DNA of 64,000 nt from Sediminitomix flava (GTDB lineage: Bacteria; Bacteroidota; Bacteroidia; Cytophagales; Flammeovirgaceae). Position 1 is the stretch's first letter. Every line of letters begins with the position of its first letter. The position numbers were made by a program, and so were the translations under genes. Of the stretch, positions 29,698 through 38,167 are shown one piece after another. Location: positions 124,001-188,000 of the forward strand of contig NZ_QGDO01000008.1 in the NCBI RefSeq assembly GCF_003149185.1, in the 5' to 3' direction. The notes under the pieces were generated by a model, which saw nothing but the letters and a program-made list of their open reading frames with translations, did not search any database and was not told the origin of the DNA.

Positions 29698-30741
29698 CTA
29701 AAATGTAAACTGATAAACGGTTTCACTTTCGTACGGCTGATCTGGAGTAGTAATCGCTATTGGAGCTCCCGAAATGTTAGGCCCATTTGGGTAGCGATGT
29801 GCCTCACAACAGAATCCTCTATACTGACCGTATTGCTGACCTGTTTCTCTTTTCAGCTCATTTGAAGTGAAATAACCTGTATAAAAAAGCATTCCGGGCT
29901 CGTCGGTGAGTATTGTTAGACTTCTCCCACTTTGAGAATCTTCAAATACTGCAACTTTATTCAAGCCTTCTTGCTGATCAAAAACATAGTAATGTTCGAA
30001 GCCTGTTTCTAGTTCTTTGAAAGTATCTCCCAATACTTTACCTTCTCTCAAATCATCTATTCTCCCGCTTACTTCAACCGTCTCACCAACAGGCACATTG
30101 GTTTCGTCTGGCTTTAAGAATTTATTGGCCAAAATTTGTGCTTTCGTTTGCTTGATATCGGTATCAAAACCCGAAAGATTGAAATAAGAATGATTTGTAA
30201 ATGAAAGTGGCGTTGCTTTATCCGTAGTTGCATAATAGCTCACTTTCAAAGCATTTTCTTCTGTCAATTCAAAACTCACATTCAAATCGACATTTCCGGG
30301 AAAACCGCCATCGCCATCAGCACTGTTTATCTGCATGACTAGGACATTTCCTTCCACTTTTGCATTCCAAATTCTTTTGTCGAAAGCATTTATGCCACCA
30401 TGCAAATGATTTGGCCCATCATTTGTATCCAACTGGTAATCCTTTCCTTCAAGAGTGAATTTCCCATCTTTAATTCTTGAAGAAAACCTTCCTACTGTAC
30501 ACCCAAAGTAAGGTGCATTTGTTTTATAAGCATCTGACAGATATCCTTCCATACCCTCGAAACCACACACAACATCTGCGTATTCATCCGAATTTTTAGG
30601 TAGTAAAATGGAAGATACACAAGCACCGTAAGTAATTACTTTTACTTGCATTCCATTCGAATTCCTTAGAATGTACTGATCTATTTGTACGCCCTCAAAT
30701 TCTCCAAAAATTCGTTTTTCTATGGTTTCTGTATTAAGCAT
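29698..30741 (-). CDS. Cytoplasmic aldose 1-epimerase-like protein
   Basis: 347 residues without a signal peptide, unlike the other two mutarotases here. [21 protein letters not shown] and [13 protein letters not shown] (catalytic His) are present. The C-terminal Glu motif reads [14 protein letters not shown] rather than the usual CLETxHFPD, so the sugar pocket may differ. Its start overlaps the cycloisomerase stop by 8 bases, which implies translational coupling; it may equilibrate anomers of the incoming anhydro sugar before oxidation. The transporter follows 21 bases later. Confidence 0.8.
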   Translation of the reverse strand: MLNTETIEKRIFGEFEGVQIDQYILRNSNGMQVKVITYGACVSSILLPKNSDEYADVVCGFEGMEGYLSDAYKTNAPYFGCTVGRFSSRIKDGKFTLEGKDYQLDTNDGPNHLHGGINAFDKRIWNAKVEGNVLVMQINSADGDGGFPGNVDLNVSFELTEENALKVSYYATTDKATPLSFTNHSYFNLSGFDTDIKQTKAQILANKFLKPDETNVPVGETVEVSGRIDDLREGKVLGDTFKELETGFEHYYVFDQQEGLNKVAVFEDSQSGRSLTILTDEPGMLFYTGYFTSNELKRETGQQYGQYRGFCCEAHRYPNGPNISGAPIAITTPDQPYESETVYQFTF

Positions 30742-31858
30742 GGCTCATATCGTTTGGTGTAAATGATAAAACTTCATGAGGTACTAGTTTCTCCCAATCA
30801 AAAGTGACTCCTACTCCTGGTTCATCAGAGGCAATAGCTCTGAAGTTTTCAACCACCAAAGGTCTTGTCGTATATTCATCGATAGGGAAACTATGTACTT
30901 CCAGCCAGCCGCTGTTCGATTGGGCAGAAACTAAGCTTACGTGTAGTTCTTGCATACCGTGTGAACAAACTGGCGTATTGTATTTTCTTGAAAGTTCTGC
31001 AGCTTTTAACCAACCCGTAATTCCTCCACAGTTTGATGCATCTGGTTGAATGAATGAAAGCTTAGCTTGCTCAAAAGCATATTCAAATTCATGAATTGTA
31101 TGTAAGTTTTCTCCCATTGCCAATGGTATACCTGTGGCATCTGCAATCTCTGCAAATCCTTTATAATTGTCTGGAATAGTTGGTTCTTCAAACCAAGTGA
31201 TATCATACTGCTCAAATGCCTTTGCTGCTTTAATTGCTTTTTCAACTGACATTGAGTAATTGGCATCTACCATAAAAGTAATATCTGGCCCGATGAACTC
31301 ACGTACAGCTTTGATACGCTCGATATCCTCTTCCAAAATGTCTCTACCAATTTTGATTTTGACAGCATTGAAACCAGCCTCTAAATATCCTTTGATATTA
31401 CCCAGTAATTTTTCTAATGGGAATTGTAAATCAATCCCTCCACAATATGCCTTACAACTGTTGGAAGCTCCTCCAGCCATTTTCCAAAGTGGCAATCCTT
31501 CTTTTTTCCCTTTGATATCCCAAAGTGCAATATCAATAGTTGAAACAGCAAAAGAAACGATTCCTCCTCTTCCTACATAATGCATATGCCACTCTAAGAA
31601 ATCATAGATTTCATCAATTTGGCTCGCATCTTTTCCTATAAGGGCAGGAACGATATCATGCTCAATCATTGCTTTTATCGCATGACCACCTTTCCCTCCA
31701 GTATATGTATATCCTGTTCCTTGACTTCCATCTTCAAGCGTGATTGTTGAAGTCACTAGCTCAAAGTGTGTATGATCGCCGTGTTTTGCATCAGAAAGCA
31801 CTTCAGGAAGTGGAACATTAAAAAGTCTTACGTCTATTTGTTTAATCTGTGATGTCAT
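30734..31858 (-). CDS. Enolase-superfamily enzyme, candidate 3,6-anhydro-L-galactonate cycloisomerase
   Basis: 374 residues, cytoplasmic, mandelate-racemase subgroup. N-terminal capping domain, then barrel with VKIKIG (Lys167/Lys169), metal ligands Asp198 (MVDANYS), Glu224 (WFEEP) and Glu250 (MGEN), and the Asp273/His300 pair ([18 protein letters not shown]). All catalytic residues are therefore present. This subgroup includes the cycloisomerase that opens 3,6-anhydro-L-galactonate to 2-keto-3-deoxy-L-galactonate, and also L-fuconate and galactonate dehydratases. Dehydrogenases and KDG enzymes nearby favour the first, though a dehydratase for L-galactonate is possible. First gene of a unit with GalM, transporter and GH117. 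Confidence 0.8.
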   Translation of the reverse strand: MTSQIKQIDVRLFNVPLPEVLSDAKHGDHTHFELVTSTITLEDGSQGTGYTYTGGKGGHAIKAMIEHDIVPALIGKDASQIDEIYDFLEWHMHYVGRGGIVSFAVSTIDIALWDIKGKKEGLPLWKMAGGASNSCKAYCGGIDLQFPLEKLLGNIKGYLEAGFNAVKIKIGRDILEEDIERIKAVREFIGPDITFMVDANYSMSVEKAIKAAKAFEQYDITWFEEPTIPDNYKGFAEIADATGIPLAMGENLHTIHEFEYAFEQAKLSFIQPDASNCGGITGWLKAAELSRKYNTPVCSHGMQELHVSLVSAQSNSGWLEVHSFPIDEYTTRPLVVENFRAIASDEPGVGVTFDWEKLVPHEVLSFTPNDMSHA

Positions 31859-31900
31859 GATTCAAAAAATTTATTCATACTACACTTCGAAATACTGTTT

Positions 31901-32026
31901 GTAGAAATAGCAAAGCATTCTACGAACTGTATCATGAGCATTAGTGTCTGTTGAAATAAATGTTTTCTAAAGACGAGTCTGAGACTCTTACTTTCATTAC
32001 TTAATCCTTAGAAAAACGCTAAGGAT
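31901..32026 (-). promoter_or_regulatory. Structured leader/operator region upstream of the cycloisomerase operon
   Basis: Three symmetric elements lie between the cycloisomerase start (31858) and the ALDH terminator: GTAGAA/TTCTAC (31901-31923), the 13-bp palindrome GAGTCTGAGACTC (31975-31987), and ATCCTTAG/CTAAGGAT with a 7-nt loop (32004-32026). They could be operator sites or a folded leader RNA. Confidence 0.45.
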
Positions 32027-32050
32027 AGTGATATTTAAAGTGGAGAAAAT

Positions 32051-32082
32051 GAAGGCCCGAGCACACGAAAAACTCGGGCTTC
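32051..32082 (-). terminator. Terminator-like hairpin after aldehyde dehydrogenase
   Basis: GAAGGCCCGAG/CTCGGGCTTC with one bulged base and an 11-nt loop, 12 bases after the ALDH stop. GC-rich stem in AT-rich surroundings; a T-containing tail follows on the minus strand. Confidence 0.7.
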
Positions 32083-32094
32083 ATCGATTATCCA

Positions 32095-33549
32095 CTAATA
32101 CTTCACATAGAAAGTCTTTTTCTCTAAGTATTGCTCGAAGCCATACTTACCATCTTCTCCACCGCTACCACTTAGCTTGTAGCCATTGTGGAAGCCTTGA
32201 TGTTGCTCTCCGTGCCCTCTATTCACATAGATTTCACCGAATTCCAATTCATCATTACATCTCAATATTTTTTGCATGTCTTTCGTGAAGACCATTGCAG
32301 CCAAGCCATATTCACAATCGTTGGCGTATTCAACAACCTGATCGAAATCAGAGAATTTGATTACTGGAAGAATAGGACCAAATGACTCTTCATGCACAAT
32401 CGTCATTTCTTGACTTACATTTGTCAGAACGGTTGGCTCGAACCAATGTCCTTTTTCAAATTCAGCACCTTCTGGCGATTTCCCTCCGTAGGCTAGTACA
32501 GCTCCTTCTTCCATACTTTTTGCCACAAGCTCTTTCATGTGCTTAAGCTCTGAAGCATTTACTTTTGGCCCCATATCTGTATCGATATCCATTGGGTTAC
32601 CAACTTTCAATGCTTTTACTTTATTCATGAATTTCTCCATGAATGTATCATAAATGCTTTCGTGGACATACATACGTTCGTTACAAGTACAAACCTGTCC
32701 ACAGTTATCGAATCTTGAGTGGAATGCTCCTTCTACGGCTTGATCGATATCTGCATCTTCAAATACGATACATGGTGCTTTTCCACCTAACTCAAGTTGA
32801 ACATGCGTCAAATTATTTGCCGCAGTTCTGAAGATTTGCTGACCTGCAGGTGTACTACCTGTCATGGTCACCATTTTAGTGATTGGGTTTTCTACAAGTG
32901 CATTTCCTAATACTCTTCCAGAACCCGTCACGATATTTAATAAACCTTTTGGAAGACCAACTTTCTCGGCCAAGAAACCTAGCTCTAGTGTTGCTAGTGG
33001 TGTTTCTTGTGTAGGTTTTACTACGATACTGTTACCCGCTACTAAAGCTGGGCCAATTTTTCTACCCGCCAAAGCCAATGGGAAATTCCAAGCTGTAATC
33101 GCTACGATTACTCCTCTAGGAATTTTATGAATCCAAATGTGCTCATCCGGATTGTCTGAAGGCATAATATCACCTTCAATATGTCTTGCCCAGTCGCAAG
33201 CATATTCAATAAAAGTTGCAGTTACTTCTACTTCTATTTCTGCAAGAGAAATAATTTTACCTTGTTCTCTTACTAACAACTTTGATAAATAATCTTTATT
33301 CGCTCTGATTTCTGCAGCAAATTTGCGCATCAGTTCAGCACGCTTACGAGGTGGTACTTTTTTCCACTCTTTTTGAGCAGCTTCAGCAGCCTTCAAAGCG
33401 TTTTCAGCATCGGCCTCAACACCCATTGCTACTCTACCTACTACAGACTCGTCGGATGGGCTTAAAATATCAGCTTGTTCGCCTGATGTCGCCTCAACCC
33501 ATTCTCCATTGATAAATAATTTGTAGTCTTTAATCTCTGACATAATCAT
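32095..33549 (-). CDS. NAD(P)+ aldehyde dehydrogenase, candidate 3,6-anhydro-L-galactose dehydrogenase
   Basis: 484 residues (a start at 33543 would remove two). Standard ALDH fold: AITAWNFPLAL (Asn155), VKPTQETPLA cofactor lysine, QLELGGKAP (Glu253) and FDNCGQVCTCNERM with catalytic Cys287. It resembles the AldA/lactaldehyde-glycolaldehyde type, the group to which known L-AHG dehydrogenases belong. It would oxidise 3,6-anhydro-L-galactose to the anhydrogalactonate used by the cycloisomerase. A lactaldehyde role after L-fucose breakdown is the alternative, but no fucose isomerase, kinase or aldolase is present. Last gene of the GH2-ADH-SDR-ALDH unit. Confidence 0.83.
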   Translation of the reverse strand: MIMSEIKDYKLFINGEWVEATSGEQADILSPSDESVVGRVAMGVEADAENALKAAEAAQKEWKKVPPRKRAELMRKFAAEIRANKDYLSKLLVREQGKIISLAEIEVEVTATFIEYACDWARHIEGDIMPSDNPDEHIWIHKIPRGVIVAITAWNFPLALAGRKIGPALVAGNSIVVKPTQETPLATLELGFLAEKVGLPKGLLNIVTGSGRVLGNALVENPITKMVTMTGSTPAGQQIFRTAANNLTHVQLELGGKAPCIVFEDADIDQAVEGAFHSRFDNCGQVCTCNERMYVHESIYDTFMEKFMNKVKALKVGNPMDIDTDMGPKVNASELKHMKELVAKSMEEGAVLAYGGKSPEGAEFEKGHWFEPTVLTNVSQEMTIVHEESFGPILPVIKFSDFDQVVEYANDCEYGLAAMVFTKDMQKILRCNDELEFGEIYVNRGHGEQHQGFHNGYKLSGSGGEDGKYGFEQYLEKKTFYVKY

Positions 33550-33572
33550 TAATTTTTAAGGTGAAAAAGATT

Positions 33573-34346
33573 TTAGCGCCCCATCCATCCGCCATCTACA
33601 AGCATGATGGAACCGTTCATATAATTTGCAGCAGGCGAAGCCAAGAATACTGTTGGGCCTGCAAAATCTTCAGGTTCTCCCCAACGTCCTGCTGGTATTC
33701 TACTTAAAATTGATTCAGCTCTTACAGGATCATTTCTCAATGCCTCTGTATTATCAGTACTGATATAACCCGGAGCAATTGCATTTACATTGACACCTTT
33801 AGATGCCCATTCGTTAGCAAAAGCCATGGTCATTTGACCAATTGCGCCTTTACTAGCTGCATAACCCGGTACAGTAATTCCGCCTTGGAAAGTAAGTAAT
33901 GAAGCTGTGAAAATTACTTTTCCATAACCTCTTGCTACCATTTCTTTACCTAGCTCACGTGTTAGGATAAATTGTGCATTTTGGTTTACCTCAATTACTT
34001 TATCCCACATTTCATCTGGATGTTCTGCCGCAGGCGTACGAAGAATTGTTCCTGCATTGTTCACCAAAATATCGATGACTGGATTTTCTCCTTTTACATT
34101 TTCGATGAACGTATAAAGCGCATTTCTATCTGAAAAATCGCACTGATAAGCCTTAAACTTTCTTCCTCTAGCAAAAACTTCTTTTTCTACTTCACTTCCA
34201 GAAAGCTCTAAAGAAGCTGAAACACCGATAATGTCTGCACCAGCTTCAGCCAAAGCCACTGCCATAGCTTTACCGATACCTCTTTTACATCCTGTTACTA
34301 AAGCTACTTTTCCGTCTAAGCGAAATTGATCTATAATTGTACTCAT
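33573..34346 (-). CDS. SDR oxidoreductase, KduD-like (candidate 2,5-diketo-3-deoxygluconate reductase)
   Basis: 257 residues, classical short-chain dehydrogenase: TGCKRGIG cofactor loop (18-25), NNAG, Ser-Tyr-Lys triad with YAASK, and C-terminal MNGSIMLVDGGWMGR. The overall sequence resembles 2-deoxy-D-gluconate 3-dehydrogenase/KduD. In the proposed pathway it would reduce 2,5-diketo-3-deoxygluconate to KDG after the neighbouring alcohol dehydrogenase oxidises C5. Gaps of 29 and 23 bases tie it to the flanking genes. Confidence 0.82.
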   Translation of the reverse strand: MSTIIDQFRLDGKVALVTGCKRGIGKAMAVALAEAGADIIGVSASLELSGSEVEKEVFARGRKFKAYQCDFSDRNALYTFIENVKGENPVIDILVNNAGTILRTPAAEHPDEMWDKVIEVNQNAQFILTRELGKEMVARGYGKVIFTASLLTFQGGITVPGYAASKGAIGQMTMAFANEWASKGVNVNAIAPGYISTDNTEALRNDPVRAESILSRIPAGRWGEPEDFAGPTVFLASPAANYMNGSIMLVDGGWMGR

Positions 34347-34375
34347 TGTTTTATATTTTTTAGTTTGATGATGGC

Positions 34376-35398
34376 TTAGTTTTTCTGACAGTCGATAAGG
34401 TATTTCATCCCTGCAGGATTGTTATCGATGGTTTCAAACACAGACTGAATATTGTCTAGCGTGTCTACTTTTGTGATCAACTGTTCAAACGGAAGTGCTC
34501 CTGTTTCAGCAATGCGAATTGCTTCTTCATAATCATCTTCTTCATAAAGTCTAGCACCTAATAGCTCAATTTCTGACCAGAAGAATTTGAATAAATCTAC
34601 AGGCTTTTTCTCACCACCATGAATAGCTACCATCACGATTCGACCTCTTACATTGACCACTTCTGTCATGGCATCTACACCCGGACCAGAACCCGACACT
34701 TCAAATACACAATCGATCATTGCTTCTTGTGTAAGTTCAGAAACTAGTTCTACCAAATTTTCTTTGATTGGGTTGATAGTCGTAAAACCAAGGTTGTTCA
34801 ACATTTCTAGTCTATTTTCATTGACTTCAGAAATAATCACATTGGCTCCTTTTTCTCTCAATACATAGCCGATCAGTGTTCCGATTGGGCCTCCACCAAT
34901 CACCAAACAATTTTCACCTTCTTTCACTCGTCCTACTTTCACATCGTGACAAGCTACCGCCAAAGGCTCAATGAAAGCACCATGCTTTAGCGACAAAGTT
35001 TCAGGCAATTTGTGTAGTGTATAGGCAGGAACTGTCCAAGAATTTTGGAATGCACCAGCACTATCAATACCGATAAATTTCAAATTCTTTCCTACGTGAG
35101 AAAATCCTTTGTCAAATGGATGAGGCTCACCAAATTTCAATGGGCGAACAGCTACTTTGTCTCCCACTTTAACATTCTCTACACCTTCTCCAACTTCTGC
35201 TACCACTGCAGACGCTTCGTGTCCTACAGTTTGAGGTGGGCTAACTCTAGCATCCATCACACCATGATAAATATGAACATCTGTTCCGCAAACGCCACAG
35301 TATGCAACATCTAATCTCACTTCTCCTTTTTCTGGTTTGATTAACTCACCTTCGGTCACTTCAAATGTGCCTTGTTTGATATATTTTGCTGCTTTCAT
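34376..35398 (-). CDS. Zinc-type alcohol dehydrogenase, candidate 2-keto-3-deoxy-L-galactonate 5-dehydrogenase
   Basis: 340 residues of the medium-chain dehydrogenase family. Catalytic zinc ligands are visible (GVCGTDVHIYHG, VGHEASAVV), and so is the Rossmann GGGPIG motif. The four-cysteine structural zinc lobe normally found at about residues 90-110 is absent: that stretch reads VRPLKFGEPHPFDKGF with no cysteine. Its place next to a KduD-like SDR suggests the two together epimerise C5 of 2-keto-3-deoxy-L-galactonate through a diketo intermediate. An L-galactose or L-galactonate dehydrogenase is an alternative. 16 bases separate it from the GH2 stop. Confidence 0.82.
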   Translation of the reverse strand: MKAAKYIKQGTFEVTEGELIKPEKGEVRLDVAYCGVCGTDVHIYHGVMDARVSPPQTVGHEASAVVAEVGEGVENVKVGDKVAVRPLKFGEPHPFDKGFSHVGKNLKFIGIDSAGAFQNSWTVPAYTLHKLPETLSLKHGAFIEPLAVACHDVKVGRVKEGENCLVIGGGPIGTLIGYVLREKGANVIISEVNENRLEMLNNLGFTTINPIKENLVELVSELTQEAMIDCVFEVSGSGPGVDAMTEVVNVRGRIVMVAIHGGEKKPVDLFKFFWSEIELLGARLYEEDDYEEAIRIAETGALPFEQLITKVDTLDNIQSVFETIDNNPAGMKYLIDCQKN

Positions 35399-35414
35399 GA
35401 TTGTTCGTATATGA

Positions 35415-38006
35415 TTAGTTGATTCGACTTTCTAAAACTTGAGCTTGGGAATTATCTGTATTGACTTCCAAGACCACCTCATCCCCTTTTAGTCCTTCTG
35501 CCGTTACGCCTACTTGGACTTTCCCTTCTCCTCTTGTTGCCTGCACAATGAGCAAAGCCCTGCCATTTGAGGTTTCGATGGATTTTGCATAATGATCTTG
35601 AACATTATCAATTGCGCCATTATCTACCCCAAGCAAACGAAGTCCTTCTGGAACATTAAAATGGATGATCTGCTCCTCGTGTTTCACAGGATGCCCATTT
35701 TCATCTACTATTTGAGCCACCACATGGGCTACATCATATCCATCAGCATTCAATGCTGTTTTATCAATAGCTAACTGAATACTTTTGGCTGAATTTGCTG
35801 AATGAATCGATGTGGTATAAGCTTCTTCTCCTTTCTTGCCTACTACTTTTAATTCTCCTTTTGTAAATGGCACTGCCCACTTATAAATGTGATCTTCAAA
35901 TTCTGAAAGCTTACGAAGTCCAAGGCTTTTATCATTTAAGAAGAGTTCAAGCTCATTACAATTTGAATAGACTTCTACGCTTATCATTTCTTGTTCTTGA
36001 TAATTCCAATGCTCGTTTACATCATGCCATTCCCAAAGTGCTTTTTTCCAAGCATCTGGCTTTTTGGCCACTAATAAACCTGTTTCAGGATCAATTTTAT
36101 TGATAGATTTCTCTATTTTTTGTGTAGCAAAATGGGCATGTGGTTCCTCGTTCCAAAGCGTTTTCATCATATGGTAAGAAGGCCCTGCAAATCCTGCAAA
36201 ATCAATCATACCCGAACCTGTACCTTTTTTTGGCCAAGCCCCTCTGATTTCACCCATATAATGAATACCTGTCCATAAAAACGTACCCGCAATAAATGGT
36301 CTTTCCATAATGGCTTTCCATTCATGGTATTGCGCAAGATTTTCAGTACCCATGATTACTTTATTTGGGTAATTTTTATGTCCGTAATCATAGAGCACTC
36401 TTCGGTAGCTATACCCCACAATATCTATTGACTCTCCGTAAGCCGTTTCATGGCTCGCCGAAGGTAAAATACAGTTCGCAATTACGGGTCTAGTGGTATC
36501 CAGCTCTTTTGTCCACTTGACTAACTTTTTAGCCGTTTCCCCGATCGTGTATTTTTCTTTTGGAAGTGTTTCCAGTTGATTTCTAATTTTTTCTTTTGAA
36601 TATGGAGGTGGAGACCAAAAGTAATTACCACTCCAATTCATATTGTTGAAAAAGCCAGTTGCCGCAGACATATAAGGATATGTCCACTCAATCTCATTTC
36701 CGATACTCCACTGGAAAATAGATGGATGATTTCGATGAGCTAAAATCGTATTTTTTAGGTCTTTTTCGGCATTCTCTTGGAAAATATAAGCGTAGCCGTC
36801 TGTCACATATTCTTGCTTCTTTTGCTTCTGATTCCAACGTTTATCTTTTGGATAATCCCATTCGTCAAAAAACTCATCCTGTACCAAAAAGCCCATTTCA
36901 TCACATAAATCAAGAAATTCTTCTGAAGCAGGGTTGTGAGAAACTCGAATGGCATTACATCCACCCTCTTTCAATAAAGCTAGCCTTCTTCTCCAAACTT
37001 CCTTTGGCACAGCCGTTCCGACTAGTCCTGCATCATGGTGTAAACAAACACCTTTAATTTTCATATTTTCTCCATTCAAATAAAAACCTGTATTCGCATC
37101 AAATTTTATGCTTCGAATTCCGAATGTAGTTTCGTATTCGTCTACAACCTTATCTTCCTTATATATCAATGTTTTAGCCGTATATAAATAAGGTTTTTCA
37201 ATACTCCATAAAGAAGGTTTCTTTACTGTAATCTTTTGGTTAATTTCCGTTTTTGAATTAGCCTCAACTGATGTGTCAGTGGTTGTTTGGGCGACTTCAA
37301 TACCTTGTGGATTGATAATGTGTGTTTCTAATTTGAAACTTTGTGTTTGTGTGTATTTATTTGCGATTTCAGTATTAAGATTAACCTCAGCTTCTTCTGC
37401 AGATACTTTTGGCGTATTTACAAAAGTCCCCCAAACAGGAATATGTAGTTTATCGGTTACTATAAGTTCTACATTTCTATAAATACCAGCACCTGTGTAC
37501 CATCTGCTATCTGCATAACGGCTATGATCAACTTTTACAGAAAGTACATTTTCTGCTCCATTCTGGTTAAGCTCAGCGTTAAGTTCATAGTAAAATGGAG
37601 AATAACCATAAGCATGTTCACCAAGTTTTTTGCCGTTTAAAAATACTTCTGAGTTATTATAAACACCGTCAAATAGTACATATGCTATTTGATTTTCTTC
37701 GAGAGATAAACTAAAATTTTTGCGATACCAGCCAATTCCACCGCCATAAATATATCCTGTAGCAGGGGCTGTATCTTCGTTCTTTAACTCATAAGAACCC
37801 TTAATCACCCAATCATGAGGTAATTGTACATCTTCCCATGCTTCATCAATAAAATCTACTTTAGTGCGTTTGTTTGTATCATCGTTTTGTTGTGTCAAAT
37901 CAAATTTCCAACCGAAATTGAAATCTGTAACTCGACTTTCAATGGGCTTATTAGCATGACAGCTAACAGCCAATGTTAGTATGACTAGGTATATTAATTT
38001 TTTCAT
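35415..38006 (-). CDS. GH2 beta-galactosidase-like lipoprotein
   Basis: 863 residues, lipobox AVSC. Paralogue of the GH2 at 17336-19879, with nearly the same strings: LFDGVYNN, YGYSP, VDHSRYADSRWYTGAGIYRNV, LHHDAGLVGTAVPKEVWRRRL and LCDEMGFLVQ. The acid/base is in WSIGNEIEWTYP and the probable nucleophile in IMGTENLAQ, where the other copy reads TTNECPG. That difference sits at the active site and may change specificity. It heads the unit with ADH, SDR and ALDH, linking galactose release to anhydro-sugar oxidation. Confidence 0.88.
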   Translation of the reverse strand: MKKLIYLVILTLAVSCHANKPIESRVTDFNFGWKFDLTQQNDDTNKRTKVDFIDEAWEDVQLPHDWVIKGSYELKNEDTAPATGYIYGGGIGWYRKNFSLSLEENQIAYVLFDGVYNNSEVFLNGKKLGEHAYGYSPFYYELNAELNQNGAENVLSVKVDHSRYADSRWYTGAGIYRNVELIVTDKLHIPVWGTFVNTPKVSAEEAEVNLNTEIANKYTQTQSFKLETHIINPQGIEVAQTTTDTSVEANSKTEINQKITVKKPSLWSIEKPYLYTAKTLIYKEDKVVDEYETTFGIRSIKFDANTGFYLNGENMKIKGVCLHHDAGLVGTAVPKEVWRRRLALLKEGGCNAIRVSHNPASEEFLDLCDEMGFLVQDEFFDEWDYPKDKRWNQKQKKQEYVTDGYAYIFQENAEKDLKNTILAHRNHPSIFQWSIGNEIEWTYPYMSAATGFFNNMNWSGNYFWSPPPYSKEKIRNQLETLPKEKYTIGETAKKLVKWTKELDTTRPVIANCILPSASHETAYGESIDIVGYSYRRVLYDYGHKNYPNKVIMGTENLAQYHEWKAIMERPFIAGTFLWTGIHYMGEIRGAWPKKGTGSGMIDFAGFAGPSYHMMKTLWNEEPHAHFATQKIEKSINKIDPETGLLVAKKPDAWKKALWEWHDVNEHWNYQEQEMISVEVYSNCNELELFLNDKSLGLRKLSEFEDHIYKWAVPFTKGELKVVGKKGEEAYTTSIHSANSAKSIQLAIDKTALNADGYDVAHVVAQIVDENGHPVKHEEQIIHFNVPEGLRLLGVDNGAIDNVQDHYAKSIETSNGRALLIVQATRGEGKVQVGVTAEGLKGDEVVLEVNTDNSQAQVLESRIN

Positions 38007-38087
38007 CAGAGTACGTTTATTAGTCTTGTACTGGATTCTAAGACAAAAATCCTCATCTGTATATATTCAAGCGAAAATTTAGCTTGC

Positions 38088-38104
38088 TATAAACGGGGGT
38101 ATTT
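38088..38104 (-). promoter_or_regulatory. G/C-run word upstream of GH2
   Basis: On the minus strand AAATACCCCCGTTTATAG lies about 85 bases before the GH2 start. It is the same TACCCC/TATCCCC word as in the 3.4 kb and 7.1-7.5 kb regulatory regions. The spacing suits a promoter-proximal operator, but the evidence is only word recurrence. Confidence 0.3.
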
Positions 38105-38122
38105 AAATTTTTCGTTTTCAAG

Positions 38123-38155
38123 AATTAGGGGTACAAGGATTTGCACCCCCAAATT
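38123..38155 (-). terminator. Terminator-like hairpin after the surface lipoprotein gene
   Basis: AATTAGGGGT/ACCCCCAAATT with a mismatched base, 12 bases past the stop of the SusE-position gene. It suggests SusC/D/E form one unit and GH2 starts another. Confidence 0.6.
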
Positions 38156-38167
38156 CATAAGATCTTT

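Noticed and set aside
32095-33549. Lactaldehyde dehydrogenase of L-fucose catabolism
   Set aside because: No fucose isomerase, fuculokinase or fuculose-phosphate aldolase in the window, and neighbours fit anhydro-L-galactose oxidation better; not fully excluded.
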